Source: Zoogloeaceae bacterium
GTDB taxonomy: Bacteria; Pseudomonadota; Gammaproteobacteria; Burkholderiales; Rhodocyclaceae
Length of the DNA stretch: 64,000 nucleotides
Direction of reading: 5' to 3'
Assembly (NCBI GenBank): GCA_031277315.1
Contig: JAITMP010000038.1
Span: 1 to 64,000 of the forward strand
Part shown: in pieces, positions 1 through 8,431 of the stretch
Layout of the letters: each line of letters begins with the position of its first letter
How positions within the stretch are numbered: the stretch's first letter is position 1
Position numbers and translations under genes: made by a program
The notes under the pieces: model-generated
Told to the model about the DNA's origin: nothing
The model's input: the letters and a program-made list of their open reading frames with translations, nothing else
The model's database searches: none

Positions 1-1500
1 GGCTGGCAGGATATGAACGAGCAGAACTTTCCCAACCAGCGCATGGATCTGCTCGACAACGAGCAAAAGCGCGTCAATTTCCGCTGGCTCGGCCAGTTCG
101 ACTGGGGGCGGCTGGAGGCACGGGCTTACCATGAGAAAGTCGATCATCTGATGGATTTCGGGCGCGACAAGCGTTATTGGTATGGTGTGGACACTGGCGG
201 CCCCGGCGCGCTCAACCCCTTGCCCTGCGGGCCGCTCGGCCCGAACTGCGCCGCCGGGATGCCGATGCGCACCGAGAGCGAGACGAGCGGCCTCAGCCTC
301 AAGGCCGACATTGCGCTGAACGAGCGCGATCTGCTGCGCGTCGGCGCGGAACTCCAGCGTTACGATCTCGATGACAAATGGCCCGCCTCAGGCGCGGGCA
401 TGTGGCCGGATGCCTTCGTCAACATCAATGACGGCGAGCGCGACCGCAACGCGCTGTTCGCCGAATGGGAACGCACGCACAGCCCGCAATGGACGACGTT
501 GCTCGGCCTGCGCTACGAGCAGGTGCGCAGCAAAGCGGGCCAGGTCAGCGGCTACAGCATGATGATGAATCAGGGCCGCGACGCCAGCAATTTCAACAAT
601 GCCGACCGCAGCCAGACCGACCACAACGTCGATTTCACCGCACTCGTCCGCTACACCGTCAACGAAAATCAGGACATCGAAATCGGCATCGCCCGCAAGG
701 TGCGCTCCCCCAATCTCTACGAACGTTACACTTGGTCGACTGCCAACATGATGGCGCTGATGAACAACTTTGTCGGCGACGGCAATGGCTACGTCGGCAA
801 TCCCGACTTGAAGCCGGAAAAGGCGTACACCCTGTCTGCCGCCTTTGACTGGCACGCCGCCGACCGCCGCTGGGAGTTCAAGGCCATGCCCTTTTACACC
901 CACGTCGATGACTACATCGACGCGATTCAGTGGGACAACGGCGCTAACACCCCCCGCGCCGCGCTGCTGCGCGACCAGTTCACCGTGCTGCGCTACGCCA
1001 ACCAGAAGGCCCGCCTCTACGGCATCAACCTGGCCGGGCAGATGCCGCTGGCCGACACCGGCTTCGGCAACATCGGCCTCAAAGGCGCGCTCAATTACAC
1101 CCGTGGCAAGAACCGCGACACCGGCGACGGCCTCTACAACATCATGCCGCTAAATGCCCGCCTGAGCCTGACGCACCGTTCCGGCGGCTGGGATAATGCG
1201 CTGGAATGGATTGGCGTCACTGCCAAGAACAGAAGGTCTGACGCCCGCAACGAAATGAAGACCGGCGGCTACAGCCTGGTCAACCTGCGCGGCAGCTATG
1301 CCTGGCAGCAGGTGCGGCTGGATTTCGGCATCGAAAACCTGTTCGACCGCTATTACGAACTGCCGCTCGGCGGCGCCTATCTCGGTCAGGGGACGACCAT
1401 GACGACCAGCCTCGCGCCCAACGGCGTTGTACCGCTGTGGGGCACGCCGGTGCCGGGCATGGGGCGATCCTTGTATGCCGGGATCAATATCAAATTCTGA
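1..1500 (+). CDS. TonB-dependent outer-membrane receptor, C-terminal part
   Basis: The reading frame is open from the first base of the window to a stop at 1498-1500, so the N-terminus (signal peptide, TonB box and most of the plug) lies outside. The visible 499 residues are rich in alternating aromatic/polar beta-strand patterns and contain the receptor-like stretches RKVRSPNLYERY and NPDLKPEKAYT. The protein ends in a terminal phenylalanine (INIKF), as outer-membrane barrels do for BAM recognition. Members of this family import siderophores, cobalamin or metal complexes, using energy from TonB-ExbBD. One stretch is methionine-rich (NMMALMNN), which would suit a copper-type receptor such as OprC, but that substrate guess is weak. 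Family assignment is confident; substrate is unknown. Confidence 0.85.
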   Translation, partial: GWQDMNEQNFPNQRMDLLDNEQKRVNFRWLGQFDWGRLEARAYHEKVDHLMDFGRDKRYWYGVDTGGPGALNPLPCGPLGPNCAAGMPMRTESETSGLSLKADIALNERDLLRVGAELQRYDLDDKWPASGAGMWPDAFVNINDGERDRNALFAEWERTHSPQWTTLLGLRYEQVRSKAGQVSGYSMMMNQGRDASNFNNADRSQTDHNVDFTALVRYTVNENQDIEIGIARKVRSPNLYERYTWSTANMMALMNNFVGDGNGYVGNPDLKPEKAYTLSAAFDWHAADRRWEFKAMPFYTHVDDYIDAIQWDNGANTPRAALLRDQFTVLRYANQKARLYGINLAGQMPLADTGFGNIGLKGALNYTRGKNRDTGDGLYNIMPLNARLSLTHRSGGWDNALEWIGVTAKNRRSDARNEMKTGGYSLVNLRGSYAWQQVRLDFGIENLFDRYYELPLGGAYLGQGTTMTTSLAPNGVVPLWGTPVPGMGRSLYAGINIKF

Positions 1501-1600
1501 GCCTGCCCCCGCGAAAGCGCAGGGCTACGGTGTTCCGTGAGCGGAGAAAAAACCGCGTCCCTCTCTCCCGCAAGTGGGCGAGAGGAGCGCGCAGATTTTG

Positions 1601-1777
1601 TAGGTTGGCGCTGAGCGAAGCGAAGCCCAACGTCAGGCGTTCGTTACCGCAAGACGGTTGTCATTCTGCGCGGAGCGGAGCGGAGTCGCAGAATCCACCT
1701 CTGCATGGATTCCGCGACTTCGCGCGGAATGACAACGGCTCCGGGTGTTGGGCTTCGCTTCGCTCAGCGCCAACCTA
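1601..1777. repeat. Nested inverted-repeat element between the receptor gene and rhlE
   Basis: A perfect 31-base inverted repeat (1601-1631 and 1747-1777) encloses a second one of 16 bases with one mismatch (1657-1672 and 1721-1736). That in turn encloses a third (about 1685-1697 and 1704-1716). The outer arms read TAGGTTGGCGCTGAGCG... and belong to the GTAGG(T/C)TGGG...CCCA(A/G)CCTAC type of intergenic repeat. As RNA the whole block folds into one long stem with internal loops. It lies between convergent genes and could stop transcription from both sides; that role is inferred. The rest of the 1501-1835 gap shows only a short hairpin near 1560-1590. Confidence 0.8.
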
Positions 1778-1835
1778 TGTGTTTCCGCGAGTGGGGAAAA
1801 ACCGCTTCCTTTCCCCCGCTTGCTATGGGGCGGAA

Positions 1836-3287
1836 TTATTTTTCGGGTTTCGGCAGTCCGCCAAGGAGGGCGGGCAGCGGGCGCTTCAGGCGTTGCGGCG
1901 CGCGTTTCGGTTCGGGCGCTGCGTCGCTGGAAGCGGCTTTGGATTCGTAGGGTTTGCTGGGGTCGAAATCGAGCTTCGGCAATTTTGGCTGGGCCGGTTC
2001 GATGCGGCGGGGTTCGCGCCGCTCCCGTTTTTCTCGCGGCGCTTCCCGCGATGTTTCTTTCCTGCCGCCGCTTCTGCCAGCGTCTCTGCCGCTATCCCGG
2101 CCACTATCCCTGCTGTGGCGGCTCCTTTCGCCGCCGTGCGCTGATTCCGGCTCGAAGCCGGCGATGCTGACTTGCTCGATCGGGCGTTTGATGAGCTTTT
2201 CGATTTCGGCCAGCTTGCCGCGCTCTTCGGCGCAGACGAGCGAGATGGCGTCGCCCGTGCGTCCGGCGCGGCCCGTGCGCCCGATGCGGTGTACATAGTC
2301 TTCCGGCACGTGCGGCAGTTCGTAGTTGATGACGTGCGGCAGGTCGTCGATGTCGAGGCCGCGCGCGGCAACGTCGGTGGCGACCAGCACCCGCGCCGCG
2401 CCGCTCTTGAAGGCTTCGAGCGCCTCGGTGCGCTGTTGCTGGCTTTTGTCGCCGTGGATGGCGGTGGCGTTGATGCCTTGCTTTTCGAGATAGTGCGCGA
2501 GCCGGCTGGCGCCGAATTTGGTGCCGACGAACACCAGCACCTGGCTCAGGTCGCCGGATTTCAGCAGATGGGCGAGGAGCCGGCGCTTGTCGTCCTGCGC
2601 TACCGGATGGATGCGGTGGGTGACGGTGTCGGTGAGCGCGTTTCTGCGCGCGACTTCGATCAGCAGCGGCGCGCGCAGCATGGTGTCGGCGAGTTTCCTG
2701 ATTTCCTCCGAAAAGGTGGCGGAAAAAAGCAGGCTCTGGCGTTCCTTCGGCAGCAGGGCGAGGATGCGCCGGATGTCGGGGATGAAGCCCATGTCGAGCA
2801 TGCGGTCGGCTTCGTCGAGCACCAGCACTTCGACGTGATTGAAGCTGACGCTTTTCTGCTCGACGTGATCGAGCAGGCGGCCCGGCGTGGCGACGACGAT
2901 CTCGACGCCCCGGCGCAGGGCTTCGGTCTGCGGCTTGATGTCCACGCCGCCGTAGACGACGAGATCGCGCAGCGGGATGTGCTTGCCGTAGGTTTGCACG
3001 CTCTCGTGCACCTGCATGGCGAGTTCGCGCGTCGGCGTCAGGATCAGCGCCCGCACCGGATGGCGCGCCGGCGACGGGCTGGTGCTGGCGTGGCGGGCGA
3101 GGCGCTGCAACAGCGGCAGGGTGAAGCCGGCGGTCTTGCCGGTGCCGGTCTGGGCGCCGCCCATCACATCGCGGCCTTCGAGAATAATGGGGATGGCCTG
3201 AGCCTGAATCGGGGTCGGTTCGGTATAGCCGGCCTCGGCCACCGCCTTGAGCAGTTCGGGCAGCAGCCCGAGTTCTTCAAACGTCAT
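1836..3287 (-). CDS. rhlE: ATP-dependent RNA helicase, DEAD-box, RhlE type
   Basis: This 483-residue cytoplasmic helicase unwinds RNA duplexes during ribosome maturation and RNA turnover. Visible motifs, in order: the Q motif near residues 23-29, Walker A AQTGTGKT at 45-52, PTRELA near 85-90, DEAD at 158-161, SAT at 189-191, then the second RecA-like domain with [12 protein letters not shown] and [10 protein letters not shown]. After about residue 370 comes a basic tail rich in Arg, Ser and Gly, with four-residue repeats of the type SGRD/AGRS, probably an RNA-binding extension. This layout (short N-terminus, low-complexity basic C-terminus) is typical of RhlE. It is monocistronic and divergent from gltX. 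Confidence 0.92.
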   Translation of the reverse strand: MTFEELGLLPELLKAVAEAGYTEPTPIQAQAIPIILEGRDVMGGAQTGTGKTAGFTLPLLQRLARHASTSPSPARHPVRALILTPTRELAMQVHESVQTYGKHIPLRDLVVYGGVDIKPQTEALRRGVEIVVATPGRLLDHVEQKSVSFNHVEVLVLDEADRMLDMGFIPDIRRILALLPKERQSLLFSATFSEEIRKLADTMLRAPLLIEVARRNALTDTVTHRIHPVAQDDKRRLLAHLLKSGDLSQVLVFVGTKFGASRLAHYLEKQGINATAIHGDKSQQQRTEALEAFKSGAARVLVATDVAARGLDIDDLPHVINYELPHVPEDYVHRIGRTGRAGRTGDAISLVCAEERGKLAEIEKLIKRPIEQVSIAGFEPESAHGGERSRHSRDSGRDSGRDAGRSGGRKETSREAPREKRERREPRRIEPAQPKLPKLDFDPSKPYESKAASSDAAPEPKRAPQRLKRPLPALLGGLPKPEK

Positions 3288-3603
3288 GCGTACTCCTGAT
3301 CGGCCTGCGCTGTCGAGCGTACCGGTTCAGGACACGAGAATGGGGGTTCAAGCGGGCGGTGTGTCAGGGGTCTGGAACGACTGGACAGGACACTGGACAG
3401 GACCGGGGTTTGCGAACGCTAACCGGCAGAACGGCAAACCAAGGCCGATTATACTCCCGCGCCAGCCGGTCACGCCATTATTTGCATCGTCTGGCCCGGC
3501 GCGCATCGCTTAGAATGGCGGCTTTTCAACGCCCTGTTTCAACGCCCTGCTTGGCACTTTATTCGGCACTTTATTCGGCACCTTATTCGACACGCTATCG
3601 AGC
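3288..3603. other. Intergenic region between rhlE and gltX with tandem micro-repeats
   Basis: This 316-base gap between divergent genes must hold both promoters. A TATACT at 3450-3455 and a TAGAAT at 3511-3516 could be -10 boxes for gltX, but neither has a convincing -35 element. Three tandem repeats are clear: CTGGACAGGAC(A/C) twice at 3381-3404 (12-base unit), TTTCAACGCCCTG twice at 3524-3549 (13-base unit), and GGCACTTTATTC about four times at 3553-3599 (12-base unit, the last copies diverged). The last tract ends five bases before the gltX start codon and occupies the place where a ribosome-binding site should be; no good Shine-Dalgarno sequence is visible. Confidence 0.6.
3553..3599. repeat. 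12-base tandem repeat directly upstream of gltX
   Basis: Four units of GGCACTTTATTC (3553-3564, 3565-3576, 3577-3588, 3589-3599). The first two are identical, the third has one change and the fourth has several. The tract fills the 5' untranslated region of gltX, so a change in copy number would alter translation initiation. Confidence 0.85.
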
Positions 3604-5013
3604 ATGACAATCCGCACTCCGACCCGCACTCCGATCCGTACCCGTTTTGCGCCCAGCCCGACCGGCTATCTGCATGTCGGCGGCGCCCGCACGGCGCTGT
3701 ATTCTTGGGCCTACGCGCGCAAGCACGGCGGCGCGTTCATTCTGCGCATCGAGGATACCGATCTCGAACGCTCGACGCAGGCATCCATCGACGCCATTCT
3801 CGACGGCGTGGCCTGGCTTGGCCTCGATTGGGACGAGGGGCCGTTCTACCAGATGCAGCGTCTGGATCGCTACGCCGAGGTGGCGCGGCAGTTGCTCGCT
3901 TCCGGCCACGCTTACTGGTGCTATGCCAGCAAGGAGGAACTGGACGCCTTGCGCGCCGCGCAGCGCGCGCGCGGCGAGAAGCCGCGCTACGATGGCCGCT
4001 GGCGGCCGGAGAACGCGAAGGGCAAGACGCCGCCCGCCGGCGTCGAGCCGGTGCTGCGCTTTCGCACTCCCGACAGCGGCGTCGTTGCCTGGGAGGATCT
4101 CGTCAAGGGCCGCATCGAGATCGCCAACGGCGAACTGGACGATCTCGTGCTGCTGCGCGCCGACGGCGTGCCGACCTACAACTTCGGCGTGGTGGTGGAT
4201 GATCTCGACATGGGCATCACCCACTGCATTCGCGGCGACGATCACGTGAACAATACGCCGCGCCAGATCAACATCTATCGCGCGCTGGGCGCGCTGCTGC
4301 CGGCGTTTGCCCACGTGCCGATGATTCTCGGCGCCGACGGCGAGCGTTTGTCGAAGCGCCACGGCGCGGTGTCGGTGATGCAGTATGCCGAGGAGGGTTT
4401 TCTGCCCGAGGCGCTGCTGAATTATCTGGCGCGGCTTGGCTGGTCGCACGGCAATGACGAAATATTCTCGCTCGACCAGTTCGTCGACTGGTTCGATCTC
4501 GAACACATCAGCCGCTCGCCGGCGCAATTCAATCCCGAGAAACTCGCCTGGCTCAATCAGCAGTATTTAAAGGCACGGGACGACGGCAAGCTGGCCGGGG
4601 AAGTCGCGCCGCGCCTTGCCGCGCGCGGCATCGCCGCCGATGACGCCGCTCTGGCGAAGGTGGTCGCGCTGTACAAGGATCGCGTGTCCACGCTGAACGA
4701 ACTGGCGGACGCCATCCAGCCCTTCTACGCCGACGTTGCGCCGAGCGCCGAGTTGCTGGCGCAGCACATCACCGACGCTGCGCGCGAGGCGCTGCGCGCG
4801 CTGCATGCGCGGCTGGAGACGACGGTGTGGGAGAGGGCGCCGCTGAATCAGGCGCTGAAAGAGGTTGTCGCCGAACGCGGGCTCAAGCTGCCGCAACTGG
4901 CGATTCCGCTGCGCGTGGCGCTCACCGGCCAGACGCAAACGCCGTCCATCGACGCCGTGCTGGAAGCGTTCGGCCGCGACAAGACGCTGGCGCGGCTGGG
5001 GCGCTACATCTAA
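3604..5013 (+). CDS. gltX: Glutamate-tRNA ligase
   Basis: Charges tRNA-Glu with glutamate in the cytoplasm (class I aminoacyl-tRNA synthetase). The 469 residues include the HIGH-type signature [10 protein letters not shown] at 18-27 and the KMSKS-type SKRHG at 250-254, and the length is normal. The extreme N-terminus is unusual. Most relatives start about eight residues before FAPSPTG or fewer; here [18 protein letters not shown] contains a 12-base tandem duplication (3612-3623 and 3624-3635, with a third diverged unit to 3647) that repeats RTPT/RTPI. No later in-frame ATG precedes the catalytic motif, so the start at 3604 is the only reasonable one. Confidence 0.95.
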   Translation: MTIRTPTRTPIRTRFAPSPTGYLHVGGARTALYSWAYARKHGGAFILRIEDTDLERSTQASIDAILDGVAWLGLDWDEGPFYQMQRLDRYAEVARQLLASGHAYWCYASKEELDALRAAQRARGEKPRYDGRWRPENAKGKTPPAGVEPVLRFRTPDSGVVAWEDLVKGRIEIANGELDDLVLLRADGVPTYNFGVVVDDLDMGITHCIRGDDHVNNTPRQINIYRALGALLPAFAHVPMILGADGERLSKRHGAVSVMQYAEEGFLPEALLNYLARLGWSHGNDEIFSLDQFVDWFDLEHISRSPAQFNPEKLAWLNQQYLKARDDGKLAGEVAPRLAARGIAADDAALAKVVALYKDRVSTLNELADAIQPFYADVAPSAELLAQHITDAAREALRALHARLETTVWERAPLNQALKEVVAERGLKLPQLAIPLRVALTGQTQTPSIDAVLEAFGRDKTLARLGRYI

Positions 5014-5034
5014 GAGTCTGTTCCCGGTCGCGGA

Positions 5035-5502
5035 TCAGTGCGTTTCGACCGGGGAGAGGCGGTCGACGGCGCGCAGCACCAGCAGGGCGAAGCGCCAGAT
5101 GGAATTCAGGCCGATGAACAGTTCAATCGGCTGGCCGGCGTTGGCGATGTCGATGTGAAAACCGTTGGTGTGAACCGTGATGCCGATCCGCATCGTGTCG
5201 GTGATCGCGTTCTGCGGACGGGCCTGATAGACGCTATCCACCAGACAGCGCCCGAAGATGCGCGCATCCTCCAGCGACAGCCACAGAATGCGCGGCGTGG
5301 CGCGGCTTTCGTTGAAGGTGTAGACGGCGTCGAAGGCGATGCCGTTGCGCTCCGGCGACAACACGACGCGGGTGATGCCCTTGCCGGCGGGATAGAGCAC
5401 GGTGCGCTCGTCGAGATCGAGCGTGAGTGGATTGTCGTGCGGGGACGGTTGCGCCGGCCCCGGCGCTTTCTGGACGGAAACGATGGTGGGGGTGGTGGCC
5501 AT
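5035..5502 (-). CDS. Unrecognised conserved-looking protein of 155 residues
   Basis: A complete reading frame on the minus strand, convergent with gltX with only 21 bases between the stops. The product is soluble, with no signal peptide or membrane segment. It begins with a Pro-rich stretch and continues with mixed alpha/beta-looking sequence (RVVLSPERNGIAFDAVYTF, FHIDIANAGQPIELFIGL). I do not recognise the family. It resembles no PilZ or CBS domain that I can see. The upstream GAAGGG (about 13 bases before the ATG) is a poor ribosome-binding site. Third-position GC bias looks like a real gene. Confidence 0.65.
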   Translation of the reverse strand: MATTPTIVSVQKAPGPAQPSPHDNPLTLDLDERTVLYPAGKGITRVVLSPERNGIAFDAVYTFNESRATPRILWLSLEDARIFGRCLVDSVYQARPQNAITDTMRIGITVHTNGFHIDIANAGQPIELFIGLNSIWRFALLVLRAVDRLSPVETH

Positions 5503-5620
5503 GATGTGCGCGGCCCTTCAGCCGCCGATGTCGATCAGTTGTCAATCAGTTGATAAAGATTGTAATCCATCGTCCCGGCGGACGGAATCCGCGACGCGCG
5601 CATGTCAGCCCGGTTAGTCC

Positions 5621-5716
5621 GATCAGCCCAAGGATCAGCCCAAGGATCAGCCCAAGGATCAGCCCAAGGATCAGCCCAAGGATCAGCCCAAGGATCAGCC
5701 CAAGGATCAACCCAAT
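5621..5716. repeat. Eight-copy 12-base tandem repeat at the 3' end of senB
   Basis: Seven identical copies of GATCAGCCCAAG (5621-5704) are followed by a diverged eighth (GATCAACCCAAT, 5705-5716). The eighth copy contains the stop codon and last codons of the minus-strand senB gene, so the array grew from the end of that gene into the non-coding gap. There are no spacers, so this is not a CRISPR array. Identical copies point to recent expansion by slippage. Confidence 0.95.
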
Positions 5717-6663
5717 GTTTCGCGCAGCAGTGTTTGCCAGGCGCGGCGTTCCCGCAGCGGATCAATCAGGGGCCGGCGCTGCTTGACCGCCGCTGTCAGG
5801 CGGGCGAGGAAGCGGCGCTCGTCGATGGCTTGGCGCAACAGCGCCGCCAGCCGGACATGATCTCCGGCGGGGTAGCAGGCCGGATAGCCGGCGCCGAGCA
5901 GCCCCCGGTTGCCCGGAATGTCCGAAGCGATCACCGGCACGCCGATGGCGATGGCCTCCGACACGACGTGAGCGCCGCCTTCGAGCCATGAACTGATGAC
6001 CATGACATGGCTGCGGGCGAGCAGGCGCAGCGCCGTCCAATGCGGCAGTTCGCCCAGCCAGCGGTAGCGCCCGTCCTCGCGCATGCGCCGCCGCGCTTCC
6101 CGCGCCATTTCTTTCGACAGGGCCTGGCCGGCTTGTACGATTTCGACATGCCGATCCGGCAGCAGGCGCAGCGCCCGCGCCGCGCGGAAGGGATCTTTTT
6201 CCTCGCGCAGGTGGCCCAACACGCAGGCGCGGAACAGGCGCGCGGGCGGGGCGGGCGTCAGCGCGGTGGCGACGGATTGGTGGATGACATGCGCCTTGCG
6301 CCGCTGCCGTGGCGTCAGTTCCGCCAGCGCCGCTTCCTGCAAGACGATGAGGCCGCTGGCGATGTCGAGCGAAGCCGCCGCGCTGTGGTCGTGAGCGATG
6401 TCCCGGTAGAGATCGGTGCCGGTCAGCGCCAGCAGGGCGGGGCGCTCAGGGTGGCGGGCGCGGAAGCCGCGCAAGGCGGCCTGGCTCTTGCGCGCATGCA
6501 GGGCGACGAGCAGATCGCCATCCTCGCCATTCCATTCCGTCATGACGCGGACGCGGCAGCCGAGACCGCGCAGGATGCGCGCCCAGCGCGCCGCCGTGTT
6601 GCGGTTGCCGGCGCGCGAGCCGGGCGGGGCCGGCGTGACGATGATGACTTTGGCCGCGCTCAT
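5707..6663 (-). CDS. senB: Selenosugar synthase-like glycosyltransferase (SenB/TIGR04348 family)
   Basis: The 318-residue product has the family's conserved N-terminus IIVTPAPPGSRAGNRNTA, then DLLVALHARKS, ALTGTDLYRDI and CVLGHLREEKDPFRAA. A GT4-type C-terminal domain follows, with RYRWLGELPHWTALRLLARS and WLEGGAHVVSEAIAIGVPVIASDIPGN. In characterised relatives, SenB joins selenophosphate to UDP-sugars to make a selenosugar, the intermediate of selenoneine synthesis with SenA and SelD. I chose the ATG at 6663; the frame is open further upstream, but that part is an antisense shadow of the next gene. Neither senA nor selD is in this window, so whether it works in selenoneine synthesis here is open. 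The C-terminal codons run into the 12-base repeat array. Confidence 0.8.
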   Translation of the reverse strand: MSAAKVIIVTPAPPGSRAGNRNTAARWARILRGLGCRVRVMTEWNGEDGDLLVALHARKSQAALRGFRARHPERPALLALTGTDLYRDIAHDHSAAASLDIASGLIVLQEAALAELTPRQRRKAHVIHQSVATALTPAPPARLFRACVLGHLREEKDPFRAARALRLLPDRHVEIVQAGQALSKEMAREARRRMREDGRYRWLGELPHWTALRLLARSHVMVISSWLEGGAHVVSEAIAIGVPVIASDIPGNRGLLGAGYPACYPAGDHVRLAALLRQAIDERRFLARLTAAVKQRRPLIDPLRERRAWQTLLRETLG

Positions 6664-6688
6664 GGAATCGCCACTATACTTTCCAACC

Positions 6689-7489
6689 GTGACGAAGCAA
6701 ATCACCTCCCGCGCCAACGCCACTTTCAAACAGTTGCGCCTGCTGGCGCATTCCGCGCGCGAACGGCGCAAGCAGGGCCGGACGATCCTCGACGGCATGC
6801 ACTTGGTGTCGGAATGGACGGCGCGTTTCGGCCCGCCGGAACTGCTGGCGGTGAGCGAAACCGGCGCGCGCCGCCCCGAGATCGGGGCCTGGCTGGCGGC
6901 GCATCCGGCCATCGCGCCGTATTTTTTCGACGATCCGCTGTTCGCGGAAATCAGCCCGGTCGACACGCCCGCCGGCATTCTGGCGGCGATTGCCGTGCCG
7001 GGGCCGCCGCGCGCGGCCATTCCCGAACATTCTTGCATTCTGCTCGACGCCGTTCAGGACGCCGGCAATCTCGGCGCCATCCTGCGCGCCGCCGCCGCCG
7101 TCGGCATCGGCGACGCCTTCCTCGGCCCTGGCTGCGCGCAGGCCTGGTCGCCGCGCGTTCTGCGCGCCGCGATGGGGGCGCATTTCCTGCTGCGCATCCA
7201 CGAGCATGTCGCGCTCGACGGCATCATCGACGGTTTCAAGGGTGTCAGCGTGGCGACCACGCTGGATGCCGGGACGACGCTCTACGAGGCGAATCTGGCC
7301 GGCCCGGTGGCGTGGGTGTTCGGCAATGAAGGCAGCGGGCTGGCGGTGGCGCGGGCGACGCGAACCCGGCTCGCCGTGCGCATTCCGATGCCGGGCCGGA
7401 TCGAATCCCTGAATGTCGCGGCGGCGGCGGCGGTCTGCCTGTTCGAGGAAGCGCGGCAGAAGGCGGCGGGAAACGTTCAGAAAATATGA
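6689..7489 (+). CDS. SpoU-family (TrmH-type) RNA 2'-O-methyltransferase
   Basis: A 266-residue protein that starts [20 protein letters not shown], the usual beginning of SpoU methyltransferases with a substrate-binding N-terminal domain. It contains the three knot-domain motifs: [28 protein letters not shown] and [18 protein letters not shown]. It transfers a methyl group from S-adenosylmethionine to a ribose of rRNA or tRNA; the exact target is not deducible. GTG at 6689 matches the family start. An ATG at 6662 in the same frame would add nine residues and overlap the senB start codon. The gene diverges from senB and converges on ppsR with a 13-base overlap of their 3' ends. Confidence 0.85.
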   Translation: MTKQITSRANATFKQLRLLAHSARERRKQGRTILDGMHLVSEWTARFGPPELLAVSETGARRPEIGAWLAAHPAIAPYFFDDPLFAEISPVDTPAGILAAIAVPGPPRAAIPEHSCILLDAVQDAGNLGAILRAAAAVGIGDAFLGPGCAQAWSPRVLRAAMGAHFLLRIHEHVALDGIIDGFKGVSVATTLDAGTTLYEANLAGPVAWVFGNEGSGLAVARATRTRLAVRIPMPGRIESLNVAAAAAVCLFEEARQKAAGNVQKI

Positions 7490-8307
7490 CGGTCGAGCGC
7501 CGCGTCGTGCATGATCGTGGCGGCGATTTCCTCGATCGACTTGGTGGTCGAATCCAGCCAGTGCACGCCCTCGCGCCGCATCAGCGTCTGCGCCGCCTCG
7601 ATCTCAAAGCGGCAATTGGCGAGTGAAGCGTAATGACTGCCGGGCCGCCGCTCGGAGCGGATCTGTTGCAGCCGTTCCGGCGCGATGGTGAGGCCGTAGA
7701 GTTTGCCGCGCCGTTGCTTGAGCGCCTCGGGCAGTTGCTGCCGCTCGAAATCCTCCGGAATGAGGGGATAGTTGGCGGCGCGGATGCCGAACTGCATGGC
7801 CAGATACAGGCTGGTCGGCGTCTTGCCGCTGCGCGAGACGCCGATCAGGATCACCTCGGCCTTGTCCAGATTGCGGTCGGAACTGCCGTCGTCGTGCGCC
7901 AGCGCGAAATTCACCGCCTCGATGCGGTTGAGATAATCCTGACTGCCGGCCTGCCCGTGCGAGCGGCCGATGGTGAGGCTGGAGCGCGCGCCGAGTTCTT
8001 CTTCCAGCGGCGCGATGAACGTCTCGAAGAAATCTACGAACAGCGCGTCGGCCTCGCGCAACTGCCTGCCGATGCTGGCATCGACCAGCGTCGTGATGAC
8101 GATCGGGCGGGCGCCGTCCCGCCGGGCGGCATCCTGAATCTGGAGCAGGCAGTCTTGCGCTTGCGCCGGAGTGGTCACGAAGGGAATCCGCACCTGACGG
8201 AAGGGGATGCGGTCGAATTGCGTGAGCAGGCTGTGCCCGAGCGTCTCCGCCGTGATGCCGGTGCCGTCGGAGATGAAAAACACGGTGCGGGAATGTTCGT
8301 CCGGCAT
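7477..8307 (-). CDS. ppsR: PEP synthase regulatory protein (bifunctional kinase/pyrophosphorylase)
   Basis: A 276-residue DUF299 protein that inactivates phosphoenolpyruvate synthase by ADP-dependent phosphorylation of a threonine next to the catalytic histidine, and reactivates it by Pi-dependent pyrophosphorylation. Visible features are the N-terminal [19 protein letters not shown] and the P-loop GVSRSGKT near 156-163, followed by [11 protein letters not shown]. The ATG at 8307 gives the normal family length; the longer frame upstream is a shadow of the ppsA leader. It is divergent from ppsA, the gene for its substrate, with a 124-base shared control region, a known arrangement in proteobacteria. 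Confidence 0.95.
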   Translation of the reverse strand: MPDEHSRTVFFISDGTGITAETLGHSLLTQFDRIPFRQVRIPFVTTPAQAQDCLLQIQDAARRDGARPIVITTLVDASIGRQLREADALFVDFFETFIAPLEEELGARSSLTIGRSHGQAGSQDYLNRIEAVNFALAHDDGSSDRNLDKAEVILIGVSRSGKTPTSLYLAMQFGIRAANYPLIPEDFERQQLPEALKQRRGKLYGLTIAPERLQQIRSERRPGSHYASLANCRFEIEAAQTLMRREGVHWLDSTTKSIEEIAATIMHDAALDRHIF

Positions 8308-8364
8308 AAACGGGCCATGTGTAAATCGGGCGGAATTTCCCGCCGCGAAAGAAGGTGGAAAGAG

Positions 8365-8389
8365 GATAAAATCCGGTTTCGATTTTATC
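8365..8389. promoter_or_regulatory. Perfect palindrome in the ppsR-ppsA control region
   Basis: GATAAAATC (8365-8373) and GATTTTATC (8381-8389) form a perfect 9-base inverted repeat with a 7-base spacer. It sits between the divergent ppsR and ppsA starts, 43 bases before the ppsA start codon. The flanks continue as an imperfect purine/pyrimidine mirror (GAAAGAAGG... and ...CTTTCTTCC). This is the size and symmetry of a dimeric repressor or activator site; the regulator is unknown. It is not followed by a T-run as a terminator would be. Confidence 0.55.
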
Positions 8390-8431
8390 GCGCTTCCTTC
8401 TCTTTCTTCCACTATTGCCGGAAAACGGAAC

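Noticed and set aside
13..1500. Start codon at base 13 as the true start of the TonB-dependent receptor
   Set aside because: The frame is open to base 1 and the visible part begins within the barrel, so the gene starts before the window.
5621..5716. CRISPR-like repeat array
   Set aside because: The units are 12 bases long and directly adjacent with no spacers; no cas genes are present.
5535..5765. Minus-strand frame encoding DPWA repeats
   Set aside because: It is the translation of the 12-base repeat array overlapping the end of senB, without a supported start.
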